Program-made: the position numbers and the translations under genes | The notes under the pieces: generated by a model | What the model saw: only the letters and a program-made list of their open reading frames with translations | What the model was told of the DNA's origin: nothing | The model's database searches: none | Part shown: positions 8,314-15,829 of the stretch, piece after piece | Position numbering within the stretch: position 1 is the stretch's first letter | How the letters are laid out: each line of letters starts with the position of its first letter | From: Roseovarius aestuarii | GTDB taxonomy: Bacteria; Pseudomonadota; Alphaproteobacteria; Rhodobacterales; Rhodobacteraceae | Assembly: GCF_019966515.1 (NCBI RefSeq) | Contig: NZ_JAIMIB010000004.1 | Location: 186,001 to 250,000, forward strand | Direction of reading: 5' to 3' | Length of the DNA: 64,000 nucleotides

Positions 8314-9632
8314 GACAATACGTTCTGGCAGGCGATGTCGAGTTTCGACACTAACTCGTCAATCTGCGCGTCGGAAAGGATGAATGGCGGTGCCAGCAGG
8401 ATATGGTCGCCCTGCTTGCCATCGATCGTGCCCCCCATCGGATAGCAGATCAGCCCGGCCTCGAAACACGCCTTCTTCAGTTTCTTGTTGATCCCCAGCG
8501 ACGGATCAAACGGCTTCTTGCTGTCGCGATCTTCGACAAATTCAAGCCCGCGAAACATGCCGCGTCCACGAATATCTCCGATATGCGGATGCTGCGAAAA
8601 GGCGGTTTTCAACGCTTGATCAAGCTTGTCGCCCATCACCCGGGCACGCTCGGTCAGCCCGCCCTCGGTCAGCTTGGTCACCACCACATCCGACGCGGCG
8701 CAGGCGGTTGGGTGGCCCACATAGGTGTGGCCGTGCTGAAAAAAGCCCGAGCCGTTTTCAATCGCCTCGTAGATCGCGCGGGTGCAGAGCGTGGCGCCGA
8801 TGGGCTGATAGCCCGCGCCAAGACCCTTTGCGATGGTTACAATATCGGGGCTGATGCCGTCCTGTTCGCAGGCAAAAAGCGTTCCGGTGCGGCCCATCCC
8901 GCACATCACCTCGTCCAATATCAGCAGCACGCCGTATTGGTCGCATATCTCGCGGATGCGTTTGAAATATCCCGGCACCGGTGGCACCGCTCCGGCTGTA
9001 GCGCCCACTACCGGTTCGGCAAGAAAGCCGATGACATTTTCCGGACCGACCCGCAGCAGTTCCTTCTCCAGTTCATTGGCCGCACGCAACCCGTAGGCTT
9101 CGGGTGTCTCGTCCGCTGCACGGTCGCGATATTCATAGCAGGGCGCAATATGCGATGTGTCGATCATCAGCGGCGCGAAGGGTTCTTTTCGCCAGGCATT
9201 ACCGCCGGTGGCCAGCGCGGCCAGCGTGTTGCCGTGATAGCTTTGCCGTCGTGCGATGAAACGTGACCGCTGTGGCTGGCCGATTTCCAGGAAATACTGT
9301 CGCGCCAGTTTCAATGCAGCCTCGACCGCCTCGGACCCGCCCGAGACGAAATAGACCCTATCAATATCCCCTGGCGCATGAGCGATCAGACGATCCGCGA
9401 GCGATTCGGCCGCATCCGAGGTGAAAAACCCGGTATGCGCGAAGGCCATGTTATCAATCTGTGCCTTAATCGCGGCGATGACGTCCGGGTCTGAATGACC
9501 CAGGCAGGACACGGCGGCGCCGCCGGACCCATCCAGATATTGCTTGCCGTCTGCGTCATAAAGATAAGCCCCTTCGCCCCGGACGGCGCGCGGTGGCAAG
9601 GCTTTGGTGTGGCGTGGAAATACGTGGTTCAT
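8310..9632 (-). CDS. Class III (omega) aminotransferase, PLP-dependent
   Basis: A 440-residue fold-type I aminotransferase. Seen features are the SGGSEAVEAALKLAR phosphate-binding region (about 97-111), SYHGNTLAAL, Asp240 in LILDEVMCGMGRTG, and the Schiff-base lysine Lys269 in DIVTIAKGLGAGYQP. The family moves amino groups from omega- or beta-amino acids, diamines or amines to pyruvate or 2-oxoglutarate; sequence alone does not fix the substrate. Its start has GGGGGA upstream and faces the rpiR-type regulator gene. The overlap with the BKACE gene implies a joint pathway. Confidence 0.88.
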   Translation of the reverse strand: MNHVFPRHTKALPPRAVRGEGAYLYDADGKQYLDGSGGAAVSCLGHSDPDVIAAIKAQIDNMAFAHTGFFTSDAAESLADRLIAHAPGDIDRVYFVSGGSEAVEAALKLARQYFLEIGQPQRSRFIARRQSYHGNTLAALATGGNAWRKEPFAPLMIDTSHIAPCYEYRDRAADETPEAYGLRAANELEKELLRVGPENVIGFLAEPVVGATAGAVPPVPGYFKRIREICDQYGVLLILDEVMCGMGRTGTLFACEQDGISPDIVTIAKGLGAGYQPIGATLCTRAIYEAIENGSGFFQHGHTYVGHPTACAASDVVVTKLTEGGLTERARVMGDKLDQALKTAFSQHPHIGDIRGRGMFRGLEFVEDRDSKKPFDPSLGINKKLKKACFEAGLICYPMGGTIDGKQGDHILLAPPFILSDAQIDELVSKLDIACQNVLS

Positions 9633-9655
9633 GGCAATATCCCCCTACGTCAACC

Positions 9656-9716
9656 ATGAAACACATGAATCATTTATTGACAATACATGAAACGTTTGAA
9701 ACATTCACAAAACATT
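9656..9716. promoter_or_regulatory. Divergent promoter/operator with TGAAAC direct repeats
   Basis: An AT-rich stretch between the aminotransferase and regulator genes. TGAAAC occurs at 9657-9662, 9688-9693 and 9697-9702; the last two form nine-base tandem units (TGAAACGTT, TGAAACATT), followed by a related CAAAACATT at 9708-9716. AAACGTTT at 9690-9697 is a perfect palindrome. On the plus strand TTGACA (9677-9682) is followed after 17 bases by AACATT, a candidate -10 covered by the repeats. On the minus strand TTGTGA-N17-TGTATT could serve the aminotransferase gene. The natural ligand-dependent repressor would be the adjacent RpiR protein. This is inference from layout. Confidence 0.5.
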
Positions 9717-9739
9717 ACGGCAGGGGGGAGACTGCGGGT

Positions 9740-10603
9740 TTGGACGGATCGTTCGAACAGAGACTGGCCCAGAAATACGATGGGCTGAGCAGGCGTTTGC
9801 GGGAGGCTGGCAATTATGTCGCCGAGAATCCCGTCGATACTGCGACGCGCAGCCTGAGATCGGTTGCCAGCGAAGCCGGACTTGCGCCAGCCACCTTTTC
9901 CCGCCTTGCCCGTACCTTGGACTACGACAGTTTTGAGCAGCTGCGTGAAGTGATGCGCCGCAAGATCGACCGTCGCGTCAACAGCTTCGCTGACAGGGCT
10001 GATCGTCTGCGACATGATCACGAAACCGGCGCGCTCGATTTCTTTCAGGCCCATCAAAGAGCATGCTTGACCAACCTCGAAGCGCTGTCGGGTGGCATTG
10101 ACGCGGATCAGCTTGATGCAACTGTCGACCGGTTGCACCGTTCCCGCAAAGTGCTAGTGTTGGGGGCTCTGGGGTCGACCGGGATTGCCGAGTACATGTC
10201 GTATATGGCCAATTTTCTGACAGATAACTGGCACATGGCCGGGCGGATGGGCGCTTCGCTGGGCAGCGGTCTGACCGGGCTGGATGAGAATGACACATTG
10301 ATCATCGTGACCAAACCGCCATTTGCGCGAAAGGTTTTGCTTGCTGCGGAAGTCGCAAAAAACAACGGCGCCTATGTGGTCGTGATCACCGACAATCACA
10401 GCTGTCCTGCGCTTCGCCATGCCGATTCGGGCTTTCTGGTCAAAACCGAAAGCCCGCATTTCTATTCGTCCTACGTTGCCACGATATTTCTGGTGGAAAC
10501 CATCATCGGCATGCTTGCAAGCCGGGTTGGGCCAGAAGCCACAACGCGCATCGCTGAGGTCGAAAACCGAAACCGTCGATTGGAGGAGGTCCGCGACGGC
10601 TAA
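9740..10603 (+). CDS. MurR/RpiR family transcriptional regulator
   Basis: The start is placed at TTG 9740, with AGGGGGGAG at 9722-9730. ATG codons at 9656 and 9665 are in frame, but they lie inside the presumed promoter/operator and would add an AT-rich, non-conserved tail. The resulting 287 residues match the family's usual size. Residues about 20-80 form the N-terminal helix-turn-helix (ATRSLRSVASEAGLAPATFSRLARTL). Residues about 125-260 form a SIS sugar-isomerase-like sensor domain (VLVLGALGSTGIAEYMSYMA, DTLIIVTKPPFARKVLLAAE). It probably controls the divergent aminotransferase-BKACE operon and the downstream TAXI transporter. The effector is likely a phosphorylated sugar or a related small acid, not determinable here. 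Confidence 0.88.
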   Translation: MDGSFEQRLAQKYDGLSRRLREAGNYVAENPVDTATRSLRSVASEAGLAPATFSRLARTLDYDSFEQLREVMRRKIDRRVNSFADRADRLRHDHETGALDFFQAHQRACLTNLEALSGGIDADQLDATVDRLHRSRKVLVLGALGSTGIAEYMSYMANFLTDNWHMAGRMGASLGSGLTGLDENDTLIIVTKPPFARKVLLAAEVAKNNGAYVVVITDNHSCPALRHADSGFLVKTESPHFYSSYVATIFLVETIIGMLASRVGPEATTRIAEVENRNRRLEEVRDG

Positions 10604-10633
10604 CTAAAAACAAGCATCAAAAAAAGGGAGTAA

Positions 10634-11605
10634 ATGATGTTTTCCAAGTTCAAATTTAGCGTAGCAGGTGTCGCCATGGCGGCTGTGATGGCTCCGGCAG
10701 CCTTTGCCGAAGAGTTCATTACGATTGGCACAGGTGGCGTGACCGGCGTTTATTATCCGACGGGCGGTGCGATCTGCCGTCTGGTCAACAAGGGCCGCAA
10801 GGAGCACGGCATCCGCTGCTCGGTCGAATCAACCGGCGGGTCTGTTTACAACATCAAGACTATTCGTCAGGGCGAGCTGGAATTTGGCGTCGCCCAGTCC
10901 GATTGGCAGTATCACGCCTATAACGGCACCTCGAAATTCGAGGATGACGGCGCCTTTGAAGGTCTGCGCGCTGTGTTCTCGGTACACCCCGAGCCGTTTA
11001 CGGTCGTGGCGCGTGCCGATGCCGGTATCTCGAGTTTTGAGGACCTGAAGGGCAAACGCGTCAATATCGGCAACCCGGGTTCCGGTCAGCGCGGCACAAT
11101 GGATGTCGTACTGGAGGCGATGGGATGGAGCGTCGGCGATTTCGCCCTTGCGTCCGAGCTGAAAGCAGCCGAGCAATCGGCGGCACTGTGCGACAACCAG
11201 ATCGACGCGATGATCTATACCGTTGGTCACCCGTCGGGATCGATTCAGGAAGCATCAACCGCTTGCGATTCGGTGTTGGTCAACGTGACCGGCGACGCGA
11301 TCAACAAGCTGATCGACGACAATTCCTTCTATCGCACAGCCACCATTCCGGGCGGCATGTATCGCGGCAGCGACAATGAAACGAACACCTTCGGTGTGGG
11401 TGCCACGTTCGTAACCTCTGACGCGGTCAGCGAAGAGGCGGTCTATGCAGTCGTATCGTCGGTCTTCGACAATTTCGAAGACTTCAAGAAACTGCACCCC
11501 GCCTTCGCCAACCTGAAGCCGGAAGAGATGGCCACGGCCGGTCTGTCGGCGCCGCTGCATCCGGGTGCGGCCAAGTATTACAAAGAAAAAGGCTGGATCG
11601 AATAA
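10634..11605 (+). CDS. TAXI-family TRAP transporter solute-binding protein
   Basis: A 323-residue periplasmic binding protein with a clear signal peptide (about 1-24, cleavage near AFAEE). The mature start [20 protein letters not shown] is the TAXI hallmark, and [19 protein letters not shown] and [18 protein letters not shown] also fit. GGGAG precedes two adjacent ATG codons (10634, 10637). It captures the substrate for the fused TRAP permease encoded next; known TAXI ligands are small organic acids or amino acids. A strong hairpin lies between the two genes, which would raise expression of the binding protein over the permease. Confidence 0.93.
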   Translation: MMFSKFKFSVAGVAMAAVMAPAAFAEEFITIGTGGVTGVYYPTGGAICRLVNKGRKEHGIRCSVESTGGSVYNIKTIRQGELEFGVAQSDWQYHAYNGTSKFEDDGAFEGLRAVFSVHPEPFTVVARADAGISSFEDLKGKRVNIGNPGSGQRGTMDVVLEAMGWSVGDFALASELKAAEQSAALCDNQIDAMIYTVGHPSGSIQEASTACDSVLVNVTGDAINKLIDDNSFYRTATIPGGMYRGSDNETNTFGVGATFVTSDAVSEEAVYAVVSSVFDNFEDFKKLHPAFANLKPEEMATAGLSAPLHPGAAKYYKEKGWIE

Positions 11606-11621
11606 TCCGGCACTGTTTCGG

Positions 11622-11648
11622 AGGGGCGGTTCGCCGCCCCTTCTTTCT
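11622..11648 (+). terminator. Intercistronic hairpin after the TAXI binding-protein gene
   Basis: AGGGGCGG (11622-11629) pairs perfectly with CCGCCCCT (11634-11641) around a stable TTCG tetraloop and is followed by TCTTTCT. It lies 16 bases after the binding-protein stop and 53 bases before the permease start. It probably acts as an attenuating terminator or 3'-end stabiliser, giving excess binding protein over permease. Confidence 0.7.
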
Positions 11649-11700
11649 GACTAAGACAAAATAAATAAACCGTAAAACACGGTATCAGGGAGAGTGAATT

Positions 11701-14307
11701 ATGGCCGAGAACACGTCGGGCAAAGGCCCTCTAAGCGAAGAGGAACTGCAGGAACTGGTATCGTCCAGCGATGCCGGGTCGCGTAACCCTGCGGGTGCGA
11801 TCGGGACGCTGCTGGCGACTGTCGCGCTGGTATGGTCGCTCTATCAGGTGCTGTTGGCGTCACCTATCGCCAATTATGTGCTTCCAGGCGATATCATCAA
11901 CAACTCGCGCCAGATCCACCTTGCGTTTGCCATTTTCCTAGCCTTTATGGCCTACCCCGCGCTGAAGTCATCGCCCCGGCATTACGTGCCGATCCAGGAT
12001 TGGGTCATGGGCCTGTTGGGGGCGGGTATCGCGCTTTACGGATTTTTCTTCTACGAAAAGATCGTCGATAATGGTGGCCTGGCCGATGACACCGATAAAT
12101 GGGTGGCGCTGATCGGCCTGATCCTTCTGTTCGAAGGTGCACGCCGCGCACTCGGGCCTGCGATGGCGATCATTGCTACGATTTTCTTGTGCTATGTCTT
12201 CTTCGGATCCTCGTCTTGGGTACCCGATGTTATCCGCTGGAAAGGCGCCAGCCTGCAAAAAGCGATGAGCCATATGTGGATCACCTCCGAAGGGGTGTTT
12301 GGCATCGCGCTTGGGGTTTCAACCAAATTCGTGTTCCTCTTTGTGCTCTTCGGCGCGCTGCTCGAAAAAGCCGGAGCGGGTAACTATTTTATCAAAATGG
12401 CGTTCGGAGCGCTTGGGCACCTTCGTGGCGGTCCTGCCAAAGCCGCCGTTGTCGGCTCTGCGGCGACCGGCCTGATCTCGGGGTCGTCCATTGCCAACGT
12501 GGTCACCACTGGTACCTTCACCATTCCGCTGATGAAACGCGTGGGCTTTTCATCGGAAAAAGCGGGCGCGGTCGAGGTGGCAAGCTCGGTCAACGGTCAG
12601 ATCATGCCGCCGGTGATGGGGGCCGCGGCCTTCCTGATGGTAGAATATGTCGGCATTTCCTACGTCGAGGTCATCACACACGCCTTCCTTCCTGCCGCGA
12701 TTTCCTACATCGCGCTGGTCTATATCGTCCATCTTGAGGCGGTAAAAAACAACATGCCTACCCTGGGTGACCGCGTTGTTTCGATGGGCCGCACCATTGG
12801 AGGCATGGCGGTCTTCTTCGTGGGCTTTGCCGCGCTGTGTTACGGCGTGCAATATCCCGTTGGCTGGATCACATCGGCGCTGCCGTCATCAGGGTTGATC
12901 CTGTCGATCCTCATCTTCGTGGTCTATGCGCTGCTGCTCTGGTTGGCAGCGCAGGTGCCTGACCTGCTGCCGGATGATCCCAATGCCGAAGAGGTAAAGC
13001 TGCCGGTCGTGGGCGAGATCTACAAATCTGGTCTCTACTACCTGCTGCCAATCATCGTGTTGGTTTACTTCCTGATGATCGAGCAGAAATCCCCCGGTCT
13101 CTCGGCGTTCTGGGCCTCCGCGCTGCTATTCGTGATCTTGCTGACCCAACGGCCGTTGAAAGCCATTTTCCGCGGTGAAAGTGACATGGCAAACGCGTTC
13201 GGTGAAGGTTTGATGGATCTTGTACAGGGCTTGATCGACGGCGCGCGTAACATGATCGGTATCGGCCTTGCGACTGCGACAGCCGGGGTTATCGTCGGCA
13301 CGGTCACGCTGACCGGCGTCGGCCAGGTGATGGCTGATCTGGTTGAGTTCCTGTCAGGCGGTAATCTGATCCTGATGCTGGTCATGGTGGGTCTTCTCAG
13401 CCTGATCCTGGGCATGGGCCTGCCGACAACCGCGAATTACATCGTTGTCAGCTCACTGATGGCGGGCGTTGTGGTGGAGCTCGGCGCGCAATCAGGGTTG
13501 ATCGTGCCGCTGATCGCTGTGCATCTTTTCGTATTCTATTTCGGGATCATGGCGGACGTGACCCCACCCGTGGGTCTGGCGAGTTTTGCCGCCGCGGCTG
13601 TGTCCGGTGGCGATGCGATCAAAACCGGCTTTGTGGCCTTCTTCTATAGCCTTCGTACCGTTGCGCTGCCTTTCGTCTTCATCTTTAATACCGACTTATT
13701 GTTGATAGATGTTACCTGGACGCAGGGCATATTGGTCGCGATATCTGCTACGATTGCCATTCTGGTCTTCACGGCGGGGACAATGGGCTACTTCCTGACC
13801 AAAAGCCGCATCTATGAAAGCGTGTTGCTGGTCGTCGTGGCGTTCGCGCTGTTCCGGCCGGATTATATCATGGACAGGCTGCAACCACCGTACGAGTTTG
13901 TCGAACCCGCGGGACTTGAGCAGGCGCTTGGCGATGCCGCTGTTGGTGATGAGCTTCGCGTGATCGTTACCGGCCCTGACTTCGATACAGGAAACTCCAA
14001 GGACACGTCGTTGGTGATGTCGCCCGAAGCCGAAGGCACTGGCGCTGAACGTCTTGAGGCGCTTGGGATCATGCTGCTCGAAGAAGATGGCGTGGTGAAA
14101 ATGGAAGAACCGATATTCGGTTCTCCCTATGCCGACACGATGCAGGGCTATGATTTCTACGGCGATCAGCCGGTGACAATCAGCACGGTCAAGGTTCCGG
14201 CAAATCAAATGCCAAAGGAACTCGTCTTTATCCCGGCGCTCGTACTGTTGGGGCTGATCGCCTTCCTGCAGCGCGGTCGCATGAACAAGCAAGGAGAACC
14301 GGCATGA
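11701..14307 (+). CDS. TAXI-TRAP transporter fused permease (4TM/12TM) with DUF3394-like tail
   Basis: An 868-residue fused small plus large TRAP permease. Four helices lie in about residues 35-175, followed by the 12-helix DctM-like unit with typical loops: GLISGSSIANVVTTGTF, VNGQIMPPVMGAAAFLM, GMGLPTTANYIVVSSLMAG and MADVTPPVGLASFAAAAVSG. After about residue 690 comes a further region with a soluble segment (about 725-840) and a last helix near the C terminus, resembling DUF3394 of TAXI permeases. Sodium-driven import of a small organic compound is the family role. The stop overlaps the usp start by four bases (ATGA). Confidence 0.93.
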   Translation: MAENTSGKGPLSEEELQELVSSSDAGSRNPAGAIGTLLATVALVWSLYQVLLASPIANYVLPGDIINNSRQIHLAFAIFLAFMAYPALKSSPRHYVPIQDWVMGLLGAGIALYGFFFYEKIVDNGGLADDTDKWVALIGLILLFEGARRALGPAMAIIATIFLCYVFFGSSSWVPDVIRWKGASLQKAMSHMWITSEGVFGIALGVSTKFVFLFVLFGALLEKAGAGNYFIKMAFGALGHLRGGPAKAAVVGSAATGLISGSSIANVVTTGTFTIPLMKRVGFSSEKAGAVEVASSVNGQIMPPVMGAAAFLMVEYVGISYVEVITHAFLPAAISYIALVYIVHLEAVKNNMPTLGDRVVSMGRTIGGMAVFFVGFAALCYGVQYPVGWITSALPSSGLILSILIFVVYALLLWLAAQVPDLLPDDPNAEEVKLPVVGEIYKSGLYYLLPIIVLVYFLMIEQKSPGLSAFWASALLFVILLTQRPLKAIFRGESDMANAFGEGLMDLVQGLIDGARNMIGIGLATATAGVIVGTVTLTGVGQVMADLVEFLSGGNLILMLVMVGLLSLILGMGLPTTANYIVVSSLMAGVVVELGAQSGLIVPLIAVHLFVFYFGIMADVTPPVGLASFAAAAVSGGDAIKTGFVAFFYSLRTVALPFVFIFNTDLLLIDVTWTQGILVAISATIAILVFTAGTMGYFLTKSRIYESVLLVVVAFALFRPDYIMDRLQPPYEFVEPAGLEQALGDAAVGDELRVIVTGPDFDTGNSKDTSLVMSPEAEGTGAERLEALGIMLLEEDGVVKMEEPIFGSPYADTMQGYDFYGDQPVTISTVKVPANQMPKELVFIPALVLLGLIAFLQRGRMNKQGEPA

Positions 14308-14738
14308 CTTCGCGCCCTGTACTTTGCGCCGTCGACATCAGCAACAAGGATAAGGACAAGGAGGTCCTGGCCCTGGCGCATCGCATGGCTGCGCTGGATG
14401 ACGCGCAGTTGGATGTCATCACGGTCGTACCCGATTTCGGCATGAGTGTTGTCGGTGGGTTTTTCGAACCCCATCATCACGAAAAGGCTGTGGCCGAGGC
14501 GCAGCGATTGCTGAGCGAAGCGGTTGAAAGCGTGATCGGCCCCGATGCGAACGCAAATGTACGCCATATCGTAGCAACCGGTACGGCGTATGAGGAAATC
14601 CTGAAAGCTGCGAATCTGGCGAATTCCGGATTGATCGTGATCGGCGCTCAAAAGCCTGATTTCAAGGATTATCTGCTGGGTCCCAATGCGTCGCGTGTGG
14701 TCCGCCATTCGGATTGTTCGGTGCTTGTTGTTCGCTGA
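14304..14738 (+). CDS. Universal stress protein UspA-type, coupled to the TRAP transporter
   Basis: A 144-residue UspA fold (PVLCAVDISNKDKDKEVLALAHRMAALDDAQLDVITVV at the start, VVRHSDCSVLVVR at the end, residue strings abridged here by position: 4-41 and 132-144). The ATP-binding signature G-x2-G-x9-G(S/T) is degraded: the region reads GAQK with Lys in place of the second Gly, and later GPNAS. The gene overlaps the TRAP permease by four bases, an arrangement like teaD, the Usp that tunes the TeaABC ectoine TRAP transporter of Halomonas. By analogy it may regulate transport, but the altered motif makes ATP sensing uncertain. Confidence 0.85.
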   Translation: MTSRPVLCAVDISNKDKDKEVLALAHRMAALDDAQLDVITVVPDFGMSVVGGFFEPHHHEKAVAEAQRLLSEAVESVIGPDANANVRHIVATGTAYEEILKAANLANSGLIVIGAQKPDFKDYLLGPNASRVVRHSDCSVLVVR

Positions 14739-14752
14739 AATGAAAAACAGAC

Positions 14753-14784
14753 GGGGCGCCGGATAATACGGGCGCCCCTCTTAT
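14753..14784 (+). terminator. Rho-independent terminator after the usp gene
   Basis: GGGGCGCC (14753-14760) pairs perfectly with GGCGCCCC (14771-14778) across a ten-base loop and is followed by TCTTAT. It lies 14 bases after the usp stop codon and closes the transporter operon before the convergent kinase gene. Confidence 0.75.
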
Positions 14785-14852
14785 GATTTCGTTCATGCAG
14801 GTCGAGGCGATCACATCAGACCGTCGGACCTAAAGAGTGCTGGCGTATTTCG

Positions 14853-15587
14853 CTATATTGGAAATCTTAGCTCAATTGAGGTGCCGCGTTGGGCCGGGTC
14901 TGATAGCCAGGCAACCTGCCCGCCATAGATTTCGACAATTTTTCGAACACAGGCCAGCCCCATACCGCTGCCCTCAACCTCATCACGCGGTTTCAGTGTG
15001 GTCATCACTTCGAAAACGCGTTCCCGATATTTTTCAGGAATGCCCGGGCCATCATCGGAAACGACGATCACGCAATCACCTGATTTTTTAAGTGTCGTAA
15101 TTTCCAGTTTACCCTCACGCAGATCGTGATGCTTGACGGCATTGGAAACAAGCGCCGAAAAGAGGGTCAGCACGTCCCGGTCGCCCATACGGATTTCCTC
15201 ACATTTCAGGTTCAGATCAATTTCAAAACCGGCCGGAATCGTTAGTTGGTCAAGCACGATCGCGATGGATTCCGAGATATCGACCATCTTCACCACCTGC
15301 ATCCGCCCGGCACGCGAATAGACCAGAAGATCAATCAGCATCCGGTCAAGGCGCCTTGTATGAGTGTTCATCAGGGCTAGATTTTCCTGCAGCGGTTCGT
15401 TGATGCGATACCCGGCTTCGATCAGGTCGTCCTGAATCCATTGCGGTACTTCCAGCAGTGCGCGGACAGAGTTTCGTATGTCGTGGCTCAACAGATATAT
15501 GAAGTCCTCAAACTCTTTCGAGCCAGCGTGATTTTGCCCTGGTGCGGATGTTTTTCCAGCGTGACCCTCAACCTGTTGAATTCCCAT
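14853..15587 (-). CDS. Soluble histidine kinase without a recognisable sensor domain
   Basis: The start MGIQQVEG was chosen because GTGAGGG lies just upstream; an in-frame GTG four codons earlier overlaps that site. The 244-residue product has a HisKA-like helix pair with His35 in LLSHDIRNS, then a HATPase domain: N-box ALVSNAVKHHD, G1 DDGPGI, and G2 GSGMGLACVRKIVEIYGG. The H-box carries Asn-Ser where Thr-Pro or Ser-Pro is usual. There is no membrane segment and only about 25 residues before the dimerisation helix, so input must come through protein contacts. It shares phrases such as LKPRDEVEGSG with the kinase encoded divergently at 15830, suggesting duplication and a shared partner, the response regulator at 17805. 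Confidence 0.88.
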   Translation of the reverse strand: MGIQQVEGHAGKTSAPGQNHAGSKEFEDFIYLLSHDIRNSVRALLEVPQWIQDDLIEAGYRINEPLQENLALMNTHTRRLDRMLIDLLVYSRAGRMQVVKMVDISESIAIVLDQLTIPAGFEIDLNLKCEEIRMGDRDVLTLFSALVSNAVKHHDLREGKLEITTLKKSGDCVIVVSDDGPGIPEKYRERVFEVMTTLKPRDEVEGSGMGLACVRKIVEIYGGQVAWLSDPAQRGTSIELRFPI

Positions 15588-15774
15588 CTTTACCCTCACT
15601 TCGTGTTAGCAATTTCGGTCTATTGGAGAATTGATAATTGTTAGTTAACCGACGAAACGTATCTTAGGTTCTCGGATCGGTGCAGCAGAGACGGATGTGG
15701 AAACGTCTTTGCAGCAAGAGTGATGTCGACAAAATTCATGTCGGAACTGCGCGAAAAAGATGCGTTTAACTTCG

Positions 15775-15789
15775 TTAACTGGCAATTAA
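15775..15789 (+). promoter_or_regulatory. CtrA-type box TTAA-N7-TTAA
   Basis: TTAA at 15775-15778 and TTAA at 15786-15789 are separated by seven bases (ctggcaa), an exact match to the CtrA consensus of Alphaproteobacteria. Further TTAA half-sites lie at 15766-15769, 15800-15803 and 15805-15808. The box is 41 bases before the GTG assigned to the membrane kinase, a position typical of activated promoters. Binding is inferred from the motif only. Confidence 0.55.
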
Positions 15790-15829
15790 CGGATCCCCCT
15801 TAATTTAATGAATTCCTGAAGCGACGAGC

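Noticed and set aside
8403..9266. Long plus-strand frame opposite the class III aminotransferase
   Set aside because: Low-complexity Arg/Gly/His-rich translation, no ribosome site, and fully within a conserved gene on the other strand.
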